This document shows positions 15,355-24,677 of a stretch of 34,330 bases of DNA, one piece after another (position 1 is the first letter of the stretch; each line of letters opens with the position of its first letter). The stretch comes from Nitrososphaerales archaeon (GTDB taxonomy: Archaea; Thermoproteota; Nitrososphaeria; Conexivisphaerales; Conexivisphaeraceae). The stretch is from contig JAGDXL010000017.1 of NCBI GenBank assembly GCA_023256385.1, forward strand, positions 1-34,330. The letters are read 5' to 3'. The notes below the pieces were generated by a model. It was given only the letters and a program-made list of their open reading frames with translations. It was not told the DNA's origin and did not search any database. The position numbers and the translations under genes were made by a program.

Positions 15355-15820
15355 ATGATGCCGAGCAAGGACGATGCGTTGTGCTGCATGGCACTCCTGG
15401 AGCACGTGTTGGCTGATGTGTATGGAAGAGCAGCTAGCAGCGTGAAAGATCGCGCCTTGAAGGCCGTGCTCGAGTTCATCTCCGCCGACAGCGCGGAGGG
15501 TACTTGAAGCCCTAGGATCCGGGGAGCATTGCACCCGCGAGCAGTGCCAGAAACTAATGGGCGTCGCCTGGAGCTCCGAGGTTGAGGCAGCGGAGCGCGT
15601 GTCGAACCTTGATGCATTGATGACTGGCTACGATGAAATGGACCAGCTTGAATACGCGGCGGGCGAGGAGTATTCGATGCCAGCCTGCATAGCAGCGTAT
15701 GAGCTCCGTGGCGCCGGATCCAAGCTCGTATCCGAGCTCCTCAGGATGATATCTGAGGATGAGGGTAGGCATGCTGGGCTGCTCTCATCCCTGAGAAAAG
15801 AGCTTGGACAGGATAGGTAA
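15355..15820 (+). pseudogene. Ferritin-like (rubrerythrin/diiron-type) four-helix protein split by a frameshift
   Basis: From ATG 15355, 26 nt after a TATA box, the frame encodes 50 residues (start MMPSKDDALCCMALLEHVL; end EFISADSAEGT) and stops at 15505-15507. The next frame is open across the same point and continues RRVLEALGSG... to a stop at 15818. Joined near 15495, about 155 residues show the ferritin-like order: LLEHVLADVYGRAAS, FISADSAE(x)RRVLEAL, YAAGEEYSMPACIAAYELR, and ISEDEGRHAGLLSSL with its E-x2-H metal pair. The first E-x2-H histidine is missing exactly at the break. A lost 8-base segment between CGGAG repeats would explain this. It is either a pseudogene or a sequencing error. 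Confidence 0.65.
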
Positions 15821-15911
15821 CACCTGAGGGCTCCATCGGGCCGTCGGATCGGTCCACGAAATTCCACGACCAATGTTTACCTTGTGACGCTAAGACTAGC
15901 CGAATTCTGAT

Positions 15912-16082
15912 CTATCCTTGGATCTCCGCCAGGGCCCTTCTGTACTTCTCGCGGATCTCCTCCAAGCGGCCATGTATGGAATCCATCTGAGCCTGGGACG
16001 CCCTCTTTACCTCCTCGGCTACACCGTTGAACGCTTCATCTACCTCTGATCTGCCACCGTTCGAGTCGGTGCTCGCGCTCAT
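15912..16082 (-). CDS. 56-residue charged helical protein at the end of the A-ATPase operon, unknown
   Basis: A short frame starting [10 protein letters not shown] and ending RALAEIQG. Its ATG overlaps the atpD stop as TGATG, the same junction as atpE-atpA in this operon, which argues for translation. Residues 12-56 predict one amphipathic, highly charged helix (EVDEAFNGVAEEVKRASQAQ, then RLEEIREKYRR). There are no cysteines or membrane segments. I recognise no family. Because it is coupled to the central-stalk subunit D gene, a role as an accessory ATPase protein or assembly factor is inferred from position only. The stop is TAG at 15912-15914. Confidence 0.6.
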   Translation of the reverse strand: MSASTDSNGGRSEVDEAFNGVAEEVKRASQAQMDSIHGRLEEIREKYRRALAEIQG

Positions 16083-16726
16083 CACTCCGACCTCCCGGAA
16101 CGCCTCTCCTCGATGACATATTTAAGCTTCTTCAGTCTGATGAACTCCTCGCGCTCGCGCTCCTCCAGGACCATTGAGATAAACTTTATATTTTCTTCAT
16201 ATCTAGGTATTATTATATATTCTAACGCGTTTATCAATCTCTGCGTCCTCTTCAACTCCGCCGCTATGCGAAAAATCGTATTCTCCACCTCCGCGGCCTT
16301 CAGGATATCGGCAAGCGATGAGGAGAGCCTCCTCACGGCCTCGTCCAGCTCCGGGCTCGTGTCCACTACGCCGTAGCGCGCCGCGGATCCGGCGCTGCCC
16401 ATTATCAGTACTGGAATGCGAACATCCATCACCTTCTTCACTTTGACGTCCACGTCCAGCCGAGCCCTGGAGGATCCAGCTATGCTGTCGAGCTTCGTAG
16501 ACCCCATGTCAACGTACGCCCTGAGCAGGTGCGCATATGTGCCGAGTAGATCCTCGGAGAGCTTGTGCCTAATGCTCTTCGCCTTCTCAACGTTCTCGTT
16601 GAGCTCCCTTATCAGAACTTCCTTCTTATCCTCCAATATCTTATGGATACGCCTGGAGACCGCGACGTTCCTCTTGAGATTTATGAGCTGGAGCTTCGTG
16701 GGTTGGACGTTCCTGAGGGAGCTCAT
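16082..16726 (-). CDS. atpD: A-type ATP synthase subunit D (central stalk)
   Basis: 214 residues. The family opening [33 protein letters not shown] is present, then a long helix, a small middle domain ([27 protein letters not shown]) and a second long helix with [24 protein letters not shown]. Subunit D is the coiled-coil shaft turning inside the A3B3 head. Its ATG overlaps the atpB stop by four bases (ATGA). Confidence 0.95.
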   Translation of the reverse strand: MSSLRNVQPTKLQLINLKRNVAVSRRIHKILEDKKEVLIRELNENVEKAKSIRHKLSEDLLGTYAHLLRAYVDMGSTKLDSIAGSSRARLDVDVKVKKVMDVRIPVLIMGSAGSAARYGVVDTSPELDEAVRRLSSSLADILKAAEVENTIFRIAAELKRTQRLINALEYIIIPRYEENIKFISMVLEEREREEFIRLKKLKYVIEERRSGRSE

Positions 16727-18153
16727 CTGCCCCCTGCACCCGCCGTCGGGCTCGCCGTCTGGCCCTGCTTACCCCGATAGTACTTCTCTATGTTGGAGCG
16801 CTTTATCTTTGTGAGCTCGGACTCCGGGAGCACCGAGAGCACCTCCCAGGCCAGGTCCAGCGTCCTCTCTATGCTCCTGTTCTCGGTGTAGGGCTGGCTG
16901 AGGAACGTGCGCTCGAAGGCGTCGCCGAACTCCAGGTACTTCAGATCGACCTCGGAGAGCCCTCCTCTTCCGATGATCTCGGCTAAAGCCCTCAGGTCCA
17001 CCGCCCTGGAGTAGGCGTCGTAGAGCTGGTTGCTGACCTCCGAGTGATCCCCCCTGGTCTTACCCTCGCCTATTCCATCCTTCATGAGCCTGCTCAGGCT
17101 CATCAGAACTCCGACCGGTGGGTATATTCCCTTCCTGTAGAGCTCCCTGCTCAGGACCACCTGTCCCTCCGTTATGTAGCCGCTCAGGTCCGGGATCGGA
17201 TGAGTTATGTCGTCGCTGGGCATCGTGAGTATGGGAAGCTGGGTTATGGATCCCTTCTTCCCCTTTATCCTGCCGGCCCTCTCATATATAGTCGCCAAGT
17301 CCGTGTAGAGATATCCGGGATAGCCCTTCCTGCCCGGTACCTCCTCACGAGCGGCGCTGATCTCCCTGAGTGCCTCGGCGTAGTTCGTCATATCCGTCAG
17401 GATAACCAGTACGTGCATGTCGAGCTCGAACGCGAGGTACTCCGCCACGGTGAGCGCTACCCTGGGCGTCATTATCCTCTCCATGGCTGGATTATCCGCC
17501 AGGTTCAGGAAGAGCACGCTCCTCTTCAGGGCACCCGACTCCTCGAGGGACTTGCGGAAGAACTCGGCCTCATCGTGCTGGACGCCTATGGCCGCGAATA
17601 CGACAGCGAACTCCTCGCTCCCCCTGACCGTGGCCTGCCTAGCTATCTGCGCCGCCAGGAGGTTATGGGGAAGCCCGGATCCGGAGAAGATGGGGAGCTT
17701 CTGTCCCCTGACCAGGGTGAGCATTCCATCTATCACGGAGACCCCTGTCTGTATGAAGTCCTCCGGATATTCCCTGCTGGCGGGATTTATCGGGGATCCA
17801 TTCACGTCGAGCCTCTCCTCGCCGACAGGCGCGGGAAGCCCGTCCAGGGGCCTTCCGAGCCCATCGAAGACGCGGCCCACCACGTCCGGCGAGACCGGCA
17901 TCTCGAGCGCCCTTCCCAGGAACCTGGCCTTTATTCCGCTGGTCGATAGACCAGAGGTTCCCTCGAACACCTGCACTATAGCCAGCCCCACTCCCGTCTC
18001 CAAGACCCTGCCGAGCCTCCTCTCACCGCTCGATAGTTCAATCTCGACGAGCTCGTCGTATGCGGCCCTGGTGACGCCCTCGACCGCTAGGAGGGGTCCC
18101 CTGATCTCCCTTATGCTGCTGTACTCGACGCCGCCCCAGCTGGAACTAGACAA
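16723..18153 (-). CDS. atpB: A-type ATP synthase subunit B (non-catalytic)
   Basis: 476 residues. The N-terminal beta barrel begins [18 protein letters not shown]. The nucleotide domain lacks a true P-loop, reading [20 protein letters not shown], as in archaeal B subunits. [40 protein letters not shown] follows. It alternates with A in the A3B3 hexamer. The frame extends to 18249, but the residues before TTG 18153 are arginine-rich shadow of atpA. TTG 18153 overlaps the atpA stop by eight bases and yields the expected N-terminus. Confidence 0.95.
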   Translation of the reverse strand: MSSSSWGGVEYSSIREIRGPLLAVEGVTRAAYDELVEIELSSGERRLGRVLETGVGLAIVQVFEGTSGLSTSGIKARFLGRALEMPVSPDVVGRVFDGLGRPLDGLPAPVGEERLDVNGSPINPASREYPEDFIQTGVSVIDGMLTLVRGQKLPIFSGSGLPHNLLAAQIARQATVRGSEEFAVVFAAIGVQHDEAEFFRKSLEESGALKRSVLFLNLADNPAMERIMTPRVALTVAEYLAFELDMHVLVILTDMTNYAEALREISAAREEVPGRKGYPGYLYTDLATIYERAGRIKGKKGSITQLPILTMPSDDITHPIPDLSGYITEGQVVLSRELYRKGIYPPVGVLMSLSRLMKDGIGEGKTRGDHSEVSNQLYDAYSRAVDLRALAEIIGRGGLSEVDLKYLEFGDAFERTFLSQPYTENRSIERTLDLAWEVLSVLPESELTKIKRSNIEKYYRGKQGQTASPTAGAGGR

Positions 18154-19930
18154 CTTCCTTCGCCACCTCCGAGAGAAGCGCGTCGAACTCGGCACGCATC
18201 TGCCTCTCGACCTCCTCGAGTTTTCCGAGCTGGTCCTCCGGGACCTCATACCTGAGCCTGGGAAGAAGGGACGCTGTCTTCAGCGCGCGCACGTCATCTA
18301 TCTTCGCGCCCTTCTCGATGGCGTCCAGTGCCCTGTTGTAGAACTCCACGAACAGCCTGAGCAGGGCCACCTGCTTCCTTGGACTCGCGTAGCTGTCCAC
18401 GGGGTCGTACGCGTTCTGCTGCAGGAAGCCAAGCTTCATCAGCCTCGCGACGTCCAGGACGAGCTTCTCCTCGTCCGGGAGCGCCTCGGGCCCCAGCAAC
18501 CTCACTATATCCTTCAACGCATCCTCCCTCTGCAGGACCTCGTACGCCCTGTCGCGCAGATACCTCCATTCCTTGTCCACGTTGGACTCCCACCAGCCCT
18601 GCACGGAATCCAGATAGCCGGAGTAGCTCATTATCCAGTTTATTGCCGGATAGTGCCTCGAGTACGCAAGCGCTGTGTCGAGCGCCCAGAAGACCCTCAC
18701 GAACCTGAGGGTATGCGTCGTGACGGGCTCCGTGAAGTCCGCGCCGGGCGGAGATACTGCGCCCGCGAGGCTGACGGACCCTATTCTGGACGGCTCCCCG
18801 AGTACCTCGGCCCTGCCGGCCCTCTCGTAGAACTCCGCCAGGCGAGAGGCGAGATAAGACGGGAATCCCTCCTCCGCTGGCATCTCCTCGAGCCTGCCAC
18901 TGATCTCCCTGAGTGCCTCGGCCCACCTGCTCGTGGAGTCCGCCACCATTATCACGTCGTAGCCCATATCCCTGTAGTACTCCGCGATCGTCACCCCCGT
19001 ATAGATGCTGGCCTCCCTTGCCGCCACGGGCATGTTGCTCGTGTTGGCTATCAGGACGGTCCTCTCCATCAGGGGCCTCCCTGAGTACGGATCCTTGAGC
19101 TCCGGGAACCTCACCAGGACCTCGGTCATCTCGTTCCCCCTCTCCCCGCATCCCACGTAGACCACAACCTTCGCGTCGGCCCATGAAGCTATCTGGTGAA
19201 GGGTGACGGTCTTGCCCGTGCCGAAACCGCCGGGGATCGCGGCCGTCCCGCCCTTAGCGAGCGGGAAGAACGTGTCCAGTATGCGCTGACCTGTTATGAG
19301 CGGCACGTTCGGCGGAAGCCTCGCGCGATAGGGCCTCTTCTGCCTCACCGGCCAGTAGTGATAGAGCTTGAGCTCGCGCTTTCCCCCTGGACCCTCGACG
19401 GTCACTATGGGATGCTCTAGGTCATAGTCCCCCTCAGGCTCCACGGACGTGACCTTGGAGCGCGGAAGATCCGGCGGTGCCAAGACGCGGTTCTCTAGGA
19501 TTGGGGTCTCCTGAACGGTGCCGAGTATCCAGCCGGCACCGATCTCATCGCCGGCCTTGACCGTGGGCACGAAGTGCCACTTCCTGTCCATGGGTATGTT
19601 CTCGACGGAAACGCCCCTCTTGACGAATGGCCCCACCATTTCGGCTATGCGGTTGAGCGGTCTCTGCAGTCCATCGAATATGCTGCCTATGACGCCCGGA
19701 CCCAGCGCGACCGAGAGAGGGCGGCCGGTCCTCTCCACGGGCTCACCCGGCCTTATGTTGCTGGTGGATTCGTACACCTGTATGAACGCGGTGTCCCCCT
19801 CGAGCTTTATGACCTCGCCCACGAGCCTGTCCTCGCCGACGTTGACGACCTCATACATGCGAGTTCCCGACATGTTGTCGGCCTTCACCGCCGGGCCGCT
19901 GACCCAGATTATCCTCCCCTGCGATGACAT
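18146..19930 (-). CDS. atpA: A-type ATP synthase catalytic subunit A
   Basis: 594 residues. N-terminal barrel ([15 protein letters not shown]), the non-homologous insert around 115-190, the P-loop PGGFGTGKT near 233-241, CGERGNEM with the catalytic glutamate, and [31 protein letters not shown]. The catalytic site lies at the A/B interface. There is no intein. The P-loop reads GGFGTGKT where many archaeal A subunits have GPFGSGKT. ATG 19930 overlaps the atpE stop as TGATG; a GTG one codon earlier is also possible. Confidence 0.96.
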   Translation of the reverse strand: MSSQGRIIWVSGPAVKADNMSGTRMYEVVNVGEDRLVGEVIKLEGDTAFIQVYESTSNIRPGEPVERTGRPLSVALGPGVIGSIFDGLQRPLNRIAEMVGPFVKRGVSVENIPMDRKWHFVPTVKAGDEIGAGWILGTVQETPILENRVLAPPDLPRSKVTSVEPEGDYDLEHPIVTVEGPGGKRELKLYHYWPVRQKRPYRARLPPNVPLITGQRILDTFFPLAKGGTAAIPGGFGTGKTVTLHQIASWADAKVVVYVGCGERGNEMTEVLVRFPELKDPYSGRPLMERTVLIANTSNMPVAAREASIYTGVTIAEYYRDMGYDVIMVADSTSRWAEALREISGRLEEMPAEEGFPSYLASRLAEFYERAGRAEVLGEPSRIGSVSLAGAVSPPGADFTEPVTTHTLRFVRVFWALDTALAYSRHYPAINWIMSYSGYLDSVQGWWESNVDKEWRYLRDRAYEVLQREDALKDIVRLLGPEALPDEEKLVLDVARLMKLGFLQQNAYDPVDSYASPRKQVALLRLFVEFYNRALDAIEKGAKIDDVRALKTASLLPRLRYEVPEDQLGKLEEVERQMRAEFDALLSEVAKEVV

Positions 19931-20574
19931 CACTTACCCCCCTTCAACTCATCCGCTATTGCGCTCTTAATAGTTTCCCGATACCTAGCCAACCTGGCCT
20001 CGAACGTGTTATCGTAGGAGACCTTCCCGTCAGCGCTCGACACCACGAGGCCGCCGACGGACTCCACGACCTCGTCCGAGAGCTTCAGCGAGACGCCCCT
20101 GAAGCGCTTCGTGCGGGAGGCCCTGGTGAGCACCTTCTTGGCGAGCGCGGCATCGGGCGCAGCCGGCCTGACCACGAGCTCCGGGGAGCCCACGGCAACT
20201 GAGGCCTCCTCGAGGAGCGCCAGAAATATCTTCTCATAGTCGGAGTCGCGGGGCATGGCAGATATCCTTGACATCGCCTCCCTCATGATATCCTCGGACT
20301 TCTCATCCATGATCCTGAGGAGCTCGCCCCTGGCCCTGATCTCGGCCATTCCGAGGAGCCTGGACTTGGCGCCCTCGATCTTCGTCGCGTATTCGCGCCT
20401 GACCTCCTCGAGCTCCTTGAGTGTAGCCTCCTTGGACACGCGTATTCTCTCAAGGGCCTCGGACTCGGCGGACGACACCAGCTCCTCTATCCTCTTCTTC
20501 TCCAGGTCCACCACGTCATCGACTACTGAGGGTCCGCGCTCTGTTCCCGTCTGCTGCTGGGTGCCGGAGCTCAT
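19930..20574 (-). CDS. atpE: A-type ATP synthase subunit E (peripheral stalk)
   Basis: 214 residues. The first half is a long charged coiled coil ([20 protein letters not shown] onward) that pairs with subunit H. The globular C-terminal half carries the family signature [22 protein letters not shown] near residue 183-204. The peripheral stalk holds the A3B3 head static against rotor torque. The Ser/Gln-rich first 20 residues look disordered. ATG 20574 overlaps the atpF stop by four bases. Confidence 0.93.
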   Translation of the reverse strand: MSSGTQQQTGTERGPSVVDDVVDLEKKRIEELVSSAESEALERIRVSKEATLKELEEVRREYATKIEGAKSRLLGMAEIRARGELLRIMDEKSEDIMREAMSRISAMPRDSDYEKIFLALLEEASVAVGSPELVVRPAAPDAALAKKVLTRASRTKRFRGVSLKLSDEVVESVGGLVVSSADGKVSYDNTFEARLARYRETIKSAIADELKGGK

Positions 20575-20867
20575 GAGCCCATCATCTCCTTCACCATCTC
20601 CATGTAGTCGATCTCCCTCGGGCTGCCGCCGGGTGACGGAAGCTCGTAGATGAGCGGCACCGCGTACTTCCCCTTTATAACGGCAAGCTCGGGTTCTATC
20701 TGCGATGCGAAGTCATCGCTCAGGAGGATGAGCCCGACGTTCCCTGAGTCCAGAATACGCCGGAGCTCCTCTAGCATCTCGCGAGGGCCGGACACCTCTA
20801 TCCCATCCGCCCCTACCAACCGAAATGCGTTGACGAATATCTTGTCGCCTATGGCGACTACCCTCAC
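20571..20867 (-). CDS. atpF: A-type ATP synthase subunit F
   Basis: 98 residues with a Rossmann-like start VVAIGDKIFVNAFRLVGADGIEV and the conserved middle NVGLILLSDDFASQIEPEL, ending with PLIYELPSPGG. Subunit F joins D in the rotor shaft. The start is GTG 20867, 26 nt after a TATA box, so it heads the F-E-A-B-D operon with a probably leaderless transcript. Confidence 0.93.
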   Translation of the reverse strand: MRVVAIGDKIFVNAFRLVGADGIEVSGPREMLEELRRILDSGNVGLILLSDDFASQIEPELAVIKGKYAVPLIYELPSPGGSPREIDYMEMVKEMMGS

Positions 20868-20888
20868 GCTTGGCTATCGCGATGTCCT

Positions 20889-20907
20889 CTATAAAAAAGT
20901 TAAAATG
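20889..20907. promoter_or_regulatory. Overlapping back-to-back promoters of atpF and atpI
   Basis: On the minus strand TTTTTTATAG (20889-20898) is centred 26 nt before the atpF GTG. On the plus strand GTTAAAATG (20899-20907) is centred 26 nt before the atpI GTG. The two boxes abut, so the 61-bp spacer can hardly serve both directions at once. That could balance rotor and stator synthesis (inference). Confidence 0.55.
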
Positions 20908-20928
20908 CGATAGAACTAAGCCTCCAGC

Positions 20929-22929
20929 GTGCCCGTCGAGCGCAGTCAGCGCGTTGTCCTGGCGACGAGCAGGGAAAAACTGGATAGGTTCGTCTCAGAC
21001 CTGGTATCCTTCGAATATTTTCACTTCGCTGAGGAGAGCCAGGAGTTCCTGGACTACGCGCTGGCCCAGCGCGTGGACGAAATGTACTCCAGGCTCCTCT
21101 CGCTGGCTGATAGGCTACACCTGAAGAAGGACGTGGGCGTGATGGACTCGTTCCGCGAGGGATATCCGCCGAGCAAGAGGACAGTGATAAGCGCCGCTGA
21201 TCTCTCGGGGCTAGTGGCGGAGCTGGAGGCGCGCGAGGAGGCGGACGCCGGGGAAATGAGGAAGCTGATGGACGAGTTGGATCAGGCCAGCAAGCGCGAG
21301 GAGTCGCTGGAGAGGCTCCACGCGACGGTGGGCGCGTTCTCCAGGCTGGAGCTGGACCTCAGTTCCCTAGCCAGCCTGCGCAGGCTTTACGTGGAATTAT
21401 TCGTGGCTGATAGAAAGGACGTGGCGGAGATAGCCAGGAGCGTGGGGGACAAGGGCGCCCTCTACAGCGAGCCGCTGGATGTGAGGAGCGCGCTGTGCGC
21501 CGTGATAGCGCTCAGGGAGAACGCGGACTACGTGGAACGCGCGGTCAGGGCATTCGAGGTCTCCTACCTGAGGTTGCCGGAGGGCTATCCGAGCGTGCCG
21601 AGCGAGGCCTACCGGAGGATATCGGAGGAGCTGGAGGCGGCGAGGAAAGAGGTCGAGGAGATCTCGAAGCGGGTGAAGGCGCTCGCGGAGGAGAAGGGTA
21701 GGAACATCGAGGAGCTGCTGGAGGCGGTGGAGCTGGCGAGGGCACAGACTGCGCGCATGAGGTCGAGCAACCTGAAGCGGGTCGCGATAGTCGAGGGCTA
21801 CGTCCCCTCGGGAATGCTGGAGGACTTCAGGAGAAAGTTCAGCGGATATCTGGTGGGGGTGGAGGAGCAGACCGGCGACGAGCCCGGAATTTTCAGGAAT
21901 AACAGGTACAGCGCCAATTACGAGGAGATAACCCTGCAGCAGGGACCGCCCTCCAAGAGGGAGGTCGACCCGACCACGATAATCTCATTCGTGTTCCCCA
22001 CCTTCTTCGGTTTCATGTTCGGGGATCTGGGACATGGAATCCTGCTGATTATACTGGGACTAATACTAAGGCTCAGGGGCTACGAGAGCCTGAGGAGATG
22101 GGGGAACCTGATAATCTCGTTCGGCGTCGGAGCGGCCATAATGGGGGTGCTGGACGGCGAGGTCTTCGGACTGGAGCTTTGGCACCTCATAGGGGTGAGC
22201 AGGCTCTACGGAATACCGGTTCCGATAATACCGGCCCACGACGTAGTCACCGTGAACAGCGCGTATGTGGTGGACCTCCTCTTAGTGTTAGCGCTGCTGA
22301 TAGGAGTGGGGCACATACTTTCCGCGTACACGCTCGGATTCTACCAGGAGGCGAGGGCCCGTGGACTTAAGTATGCGGCTATCCAGCGGATACCGGTCTA
22401 CGCGTTCTACATATCCGCGCTCTTCTGGGGCTACGCCTTCATAATGTCGGGGTACAGCTTCAGCGCAGTCATGGGGCCAGTGATGACGCCGCTGGGCGTG
22501 ACGACCGAGACGATAAGCCATGTGACGCTGCCAATAGTGCTGGCGGGATCCATAGGCATGATCGTCACTAAGGCCATGGAGAGCAATTACATGGAGAGCG
22601 TCATAGACTGGTTGGTGAACGTGATAGAGATAATATCAAACTCGATAAGTTATCTCAGGCTCGCAGTGCTGCTGATGGTGCACATAGCGCTGCTCTACAT
22701 CGTCGATATGTTCTACCCTGCGGGCGTGGCCGGCGCCGCGGCGGCCGTGGGATATACTGGTTGGATACTGGGTAACATTGGGGTGGCGGCGCTCGAGGGC
22801 CTGATGGTGTACATACAGGACATAAGGCTCCACGCGTATGAGTGGTTCATAAGGTTCTACGAGGGGAAGGGGAAGCTGTTCCAGCCCACAGGTTCCAGTG
22901 GTAGATGGATGTCACTCTGGGAATCTTAA
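20929..22929 (+). CDS. atpI: A-type ATP synthase subunit I (a subunit, membrane stator)
   Basis: 666 residues. The cytoplasmic first half (about 1-345) is long helices and coiled coil (SEELEAARKEVEEISKRVKA). The membrane half begins near ISFVFPTFFGFMFGDLGHGILL and contains about eight helices. SNSISYLRLAVLLMVHIALL near 565-585 carries the conserved arginine needed for proton passage past the K ring. Start GTG 20929 is set by a TATA box 26 nt upstream. It is on the opposite strand from every other ATPase gene here, divergent from atpF and overlapping the end of atpC by 18 bp tail to tail. Confidence 0.94.
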   Translation: MPVERSQRVVLATSREKLDRFVSDLVSFEYFHFAEESQEFLDYALAQRVDEMYSRLLSLADRLHLKKDVGVMDSFREGYPPSKRTVISAADLSGLVAELEAREEADAGEMRKLMDELDQASKREESLERLHATVGAFSRLELDLSSLASLRRLYVELFVADRKDVAEIARSVGDKGALYSEPLDVRSALCAVIALRENADYVERAVRAFEVSYLRLPEGYPSVPSEAYRRISEELEAARKEVEEISKRVKALAEEKGRNIEELLEAVELARAQTARMRSSNLKRVAIVEGYVPSGMLEDFRRKFSGYLVGVEEQTGDEPGIFRNNRYSANYEEITLQQGPPSKREVDPTTIISFVFPTFFGFMFGDLGHGILLIILGLILRLRGYESLRRWGNLIISFGVGAAIMGVLDGEVFGLELWHLIGVSRLYGIPVPIIPAHDVVTVNSAYVVDLLLVLALLIGVGHILSAYTLGFYQEARARGLKYAAIQRIPVYAFYISALFWGYAFIMSGYSFSAVMGPVMTPLGVTTETISHVTLPIVLAGSIGMIVTKAMESNYMESVIDWLVNVIEIISNSISYLRLAVLLMVHIALLYIVDMFYPAGVAGAAAAVGYTGWILGNIGVAALEGLMVYIQDIRLHAYEWFIRFYEGKGKLFQPTGSSGRWMSLWES

Positions 22930-23961
22930 TAGGGCATATATGTCGTCCTTGGGTACCCCGTTCTCTATCCCGAACGCGATCGCGGACAGATTGCGAACCT
23001 CGTTCTCGACGAGGAAGACCAGGGCGGCCAGCACCGGAGGCTCCATGGCGGCGGCCGCCCACGCGCCATCAGCAGTATGAAGTCTGAAGGAGATCACGGA
23101 GCTGACCACGGCGTTCGCGTCGTCGCCCTTCAGATATGCGCCATAGGGGGTCCTTCTCAACACGTCGGCATAGGACGCAGGAGGTGCCCCTTCAGACATC
23201 AGTCTTCTCAGTGGATCCGGAGACAGGTATAGATTACCCTCCGTTATCAGGAGCTGGGAGGCCTGCGTCGCCGGGAGGCCTATCGACGCGTGCCTGAGCG
23301 CAAGCCCCAAGTTGTATTCGTCCACCATTGAGAGCACGAGTCTGCCAACATATGTATCCTCATCCTCCCCGCCTCTGATCGCGATGCGGGCGATACCGCC
23401 GATCGTGAAGCGATCCACCACTATATCGAAGGACGCGGGATCCCCCGTGGATTCGTAGATCTTGAGACCCTCCTGCGCCACGTCGTAGTACTCCGTGCCC
23501 GAGAGGCCCATCACGGCACCCCCGAGGTCCTTGGCGGCGGCCGCCCTAACGACCAGGTCGCGCCTTCCGAGCAGCTCCTCGGCCCTCATGTAGAGCCCAT
23601 CCAGTATCTGCTCGTAGGCCTGCCCAACTGCCTTACCCCTCAGCACAGCCTTGACATCCCAGGACGTGTACCGCTCGAAGAGAGCTGTGAGCACCCCATC
23701 TCCGGAGTACAGGCGCATCAGACGATAGTGAAGGTCCATCAGGCTTCCCATGAGTATCTTCTCCAGATCCTTCGCCCGGGAGATCCGTTCGTTCCCGAGG
23801 GATTGTGCGTAGCGCGTGGACCTGAGCCTCTCGGAGAGCTCTTCTACGCTCGTGAAGCCCACGGCCAGTTTGAAGAAGGTCCTATCCAGCAGCGTGCCCC
23901 TAATGAAGTATGCCTTGGTTATCGCGTACACGTCATCCTCGTACTCGGTCAGCCGCGGCAA
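22912..23961 (-). CDS. atpC: A-type ATP synthase subunit C (rotor cup, V-type d homologue)
   Basis: 349 residues, helical throughout. Family features include YAITKAYFIRGTLLDRTFFKLA at the start, EYYDVAQEGLKIYESTGDPASFDIVVDRF in the middle and VFLVENEVRNLSAIAFGIENGVPKDDIYALL at the end. Subunit C couples the D/F shaft to the K ring. The gene begins three bases after atpH stops, and its 3' end overlaps that of atpI, transcribed from the other strand. Confidence 0.92.
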   Translation of the reverse strand: MPRLTEYEDDVYAITKAYFIRGTLLDRTFFKLAVGFTSVEELSERLRSTRYAQSLGNERISRAKDLEKILMGSLMDLHYRLMRLYSGDGVLTALFERYTSWDVKAVLRGKAVGQAYEQILDGLYMRAEELLGRRDLVVRAAAAKDLGGAVMGLSGTEYYDVAQEGLKIYESTGDPASFDIVVDRFTIGGIARIAIRGGEDEDTYVGRLVLSMVDEYNLGLALRHASIGLPATQASQLLITEGNLYLSPDPLRRLMSEGAPPASYADVLRRTPYGAYLKGDDANAVVSSVISFRLHTADGAWAAAAMEPPVLAALVFLVENEVRNLSAIAFGIENGVPKDDIYALLRFPE

Positions 23962-23964
23962 GGG

Positions 23965-24315
23965 TCACTCCTCTCCCCTTCCATTGGGGATGAGAATCTT
24001 GAGTGCACGCTCGACCAATATGGCGCGTTTCTCTTCGAACTCCGCGGCGAAGGATCTGAGTTTCTCCTCCTCGGTCCTCAGGATCTCCTCAGCCTTGGCA
24101 GATGCGTCCTCCTCAGCTGCCTTCAACTCCGCCTCGCCCTTGGCGCGCGCTTCCTCGAGTAGCTTTGCCCTGGCCTCCGAGGAGAGCTTATCCGCCTGGC
24201 TCAGAAGCTGTCTGCTCCACGCACGGACACTCGCCTCTAACTTGTCAAGCTCTACATCGAGCTCGGAGAACAGCTTCACCGCCTTCTCGACAACCTTCGG
24301 CTCGCGCTGTCCCAC
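23965..24315 (-). CDS. atpH: A-type ATP synthase subunit H (peripheral stalk coiled coil)
   Basis: 116 residues from GTG 24315. Nearly the whole chain is charged helix with alanine/glutamate heptads (KLSSEARAKLLEEARAKGEA, then EEILRTEEEKLRSFAAEFEE), as expected for the H subunit that winds around E. The frame is open to an ATG at 24363. GTG 24315, however, is 27 nt from a TATA box, which falls inside that longer version, and the shorter protein has the usual family length. It heads the H-C pair. Confidence 0.8.
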   Translation of the reverse strand: MGQREPKVVEKAVKLFSELDVELDKLEASVRAWSRQLLSQADKLSSEARAKLLEEARAKGEAELKAAEEDASAKAEEILRTEEEKLRSFAAEFEEKRAILVERALKILIPNGRGEE

Positions 24316-24337
24316 ATTGTGGGCGATGACCGGCGCC

Positions 24338-24345
24338 AATAAATA
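24338..24345 (-). promoter_or_regulatory. TATA box of atpH-atpC
   Basis: TATTTATT on the minus strand, centred 27 nt from GTG 24315. It moves the atpH start downstream of the first ATG. Confidence 0.55.
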
Positions 24346-24461
24346 GTTATCTGTGCCGGCCATGTTCTGGACTGATAAGTCGCCGACATTCTACATGTAT
24401 CACGTGCTTCCACGCGTAGAGCCTCCCATCCATGCATAAGCTCTCACGTGACGCGACTCAG

Positions 24462-24473
24462 ATTTATTAATAT
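24462..24473 (+). promoter_or_regulatory. TATA box of the 43-residue zinc-finger gene
   Basis: ATTTATTAATAT, centred 27 nt before TTG 24495. Confidence 0.55.
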
Positions 24474-24494
24474 GCGCTTACGATATACCGGGCA

Positions 24495-24626
24495 TTGAAG
24501 GCTAGGTTCAGAGGGGTGTGCCCCGAGTGCGGCAGTGAGATAAAGGTAGGTCAGGAGATCATTAGGTATCGTGGAAGATGGGTGCACAGAAGTTGCGCCC
24601 CCGAGGTGGAGCCGGAATCCGAGTGA
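24495..24626 (+). CDS. 43-residue zinc-finger protein
   Basis: Very small gene starting with TTG 27 nt after a TATA box. The protein reads KARFRGVCPECGSEIKVGQE, then IIRYRGRWVHRSCAPEVEPE. CPEC at 9-12 and H-x3-C near 32-36 form a C2HC zinc site of the kind seen in small archaeal and bacterial nucleic-acid-binding fingers. The basic residues between the pairs fit DNA or RNA contact. The specific partner is unknown. It lies between atpH (divergent) and another cysteine-rich gene on the same strand. Confidence 0.65.
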   Translation: MKARFRGVCPECGSEIKVGQEIIRYRGRWVHRSCAPEVEPESE

Positions 24627-24645
24627 AGCGACATGTGAACCAGAT

Positions 24646-24655
24646 CTTTATATTG
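24646..24655 (+). promoter_or_regulatory. TATA box of the cysteine-rich 125-residue gene
   Basis: CTTTATATTG, centred 27 nt before ATG 24678. Confidence 0.6.
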
Positions 24656-24677
24656 ACCAGGCACCATGTAGCGAGGC

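Noticed and set aside
18294-19184. A 296-residue minus-strand frame inside atpA and other long frames opposite the ATPase genes
   Set aside because: Gly/Arg-rich shadow translations caused by high GC; the atpA and atpB frames are unmistakable.
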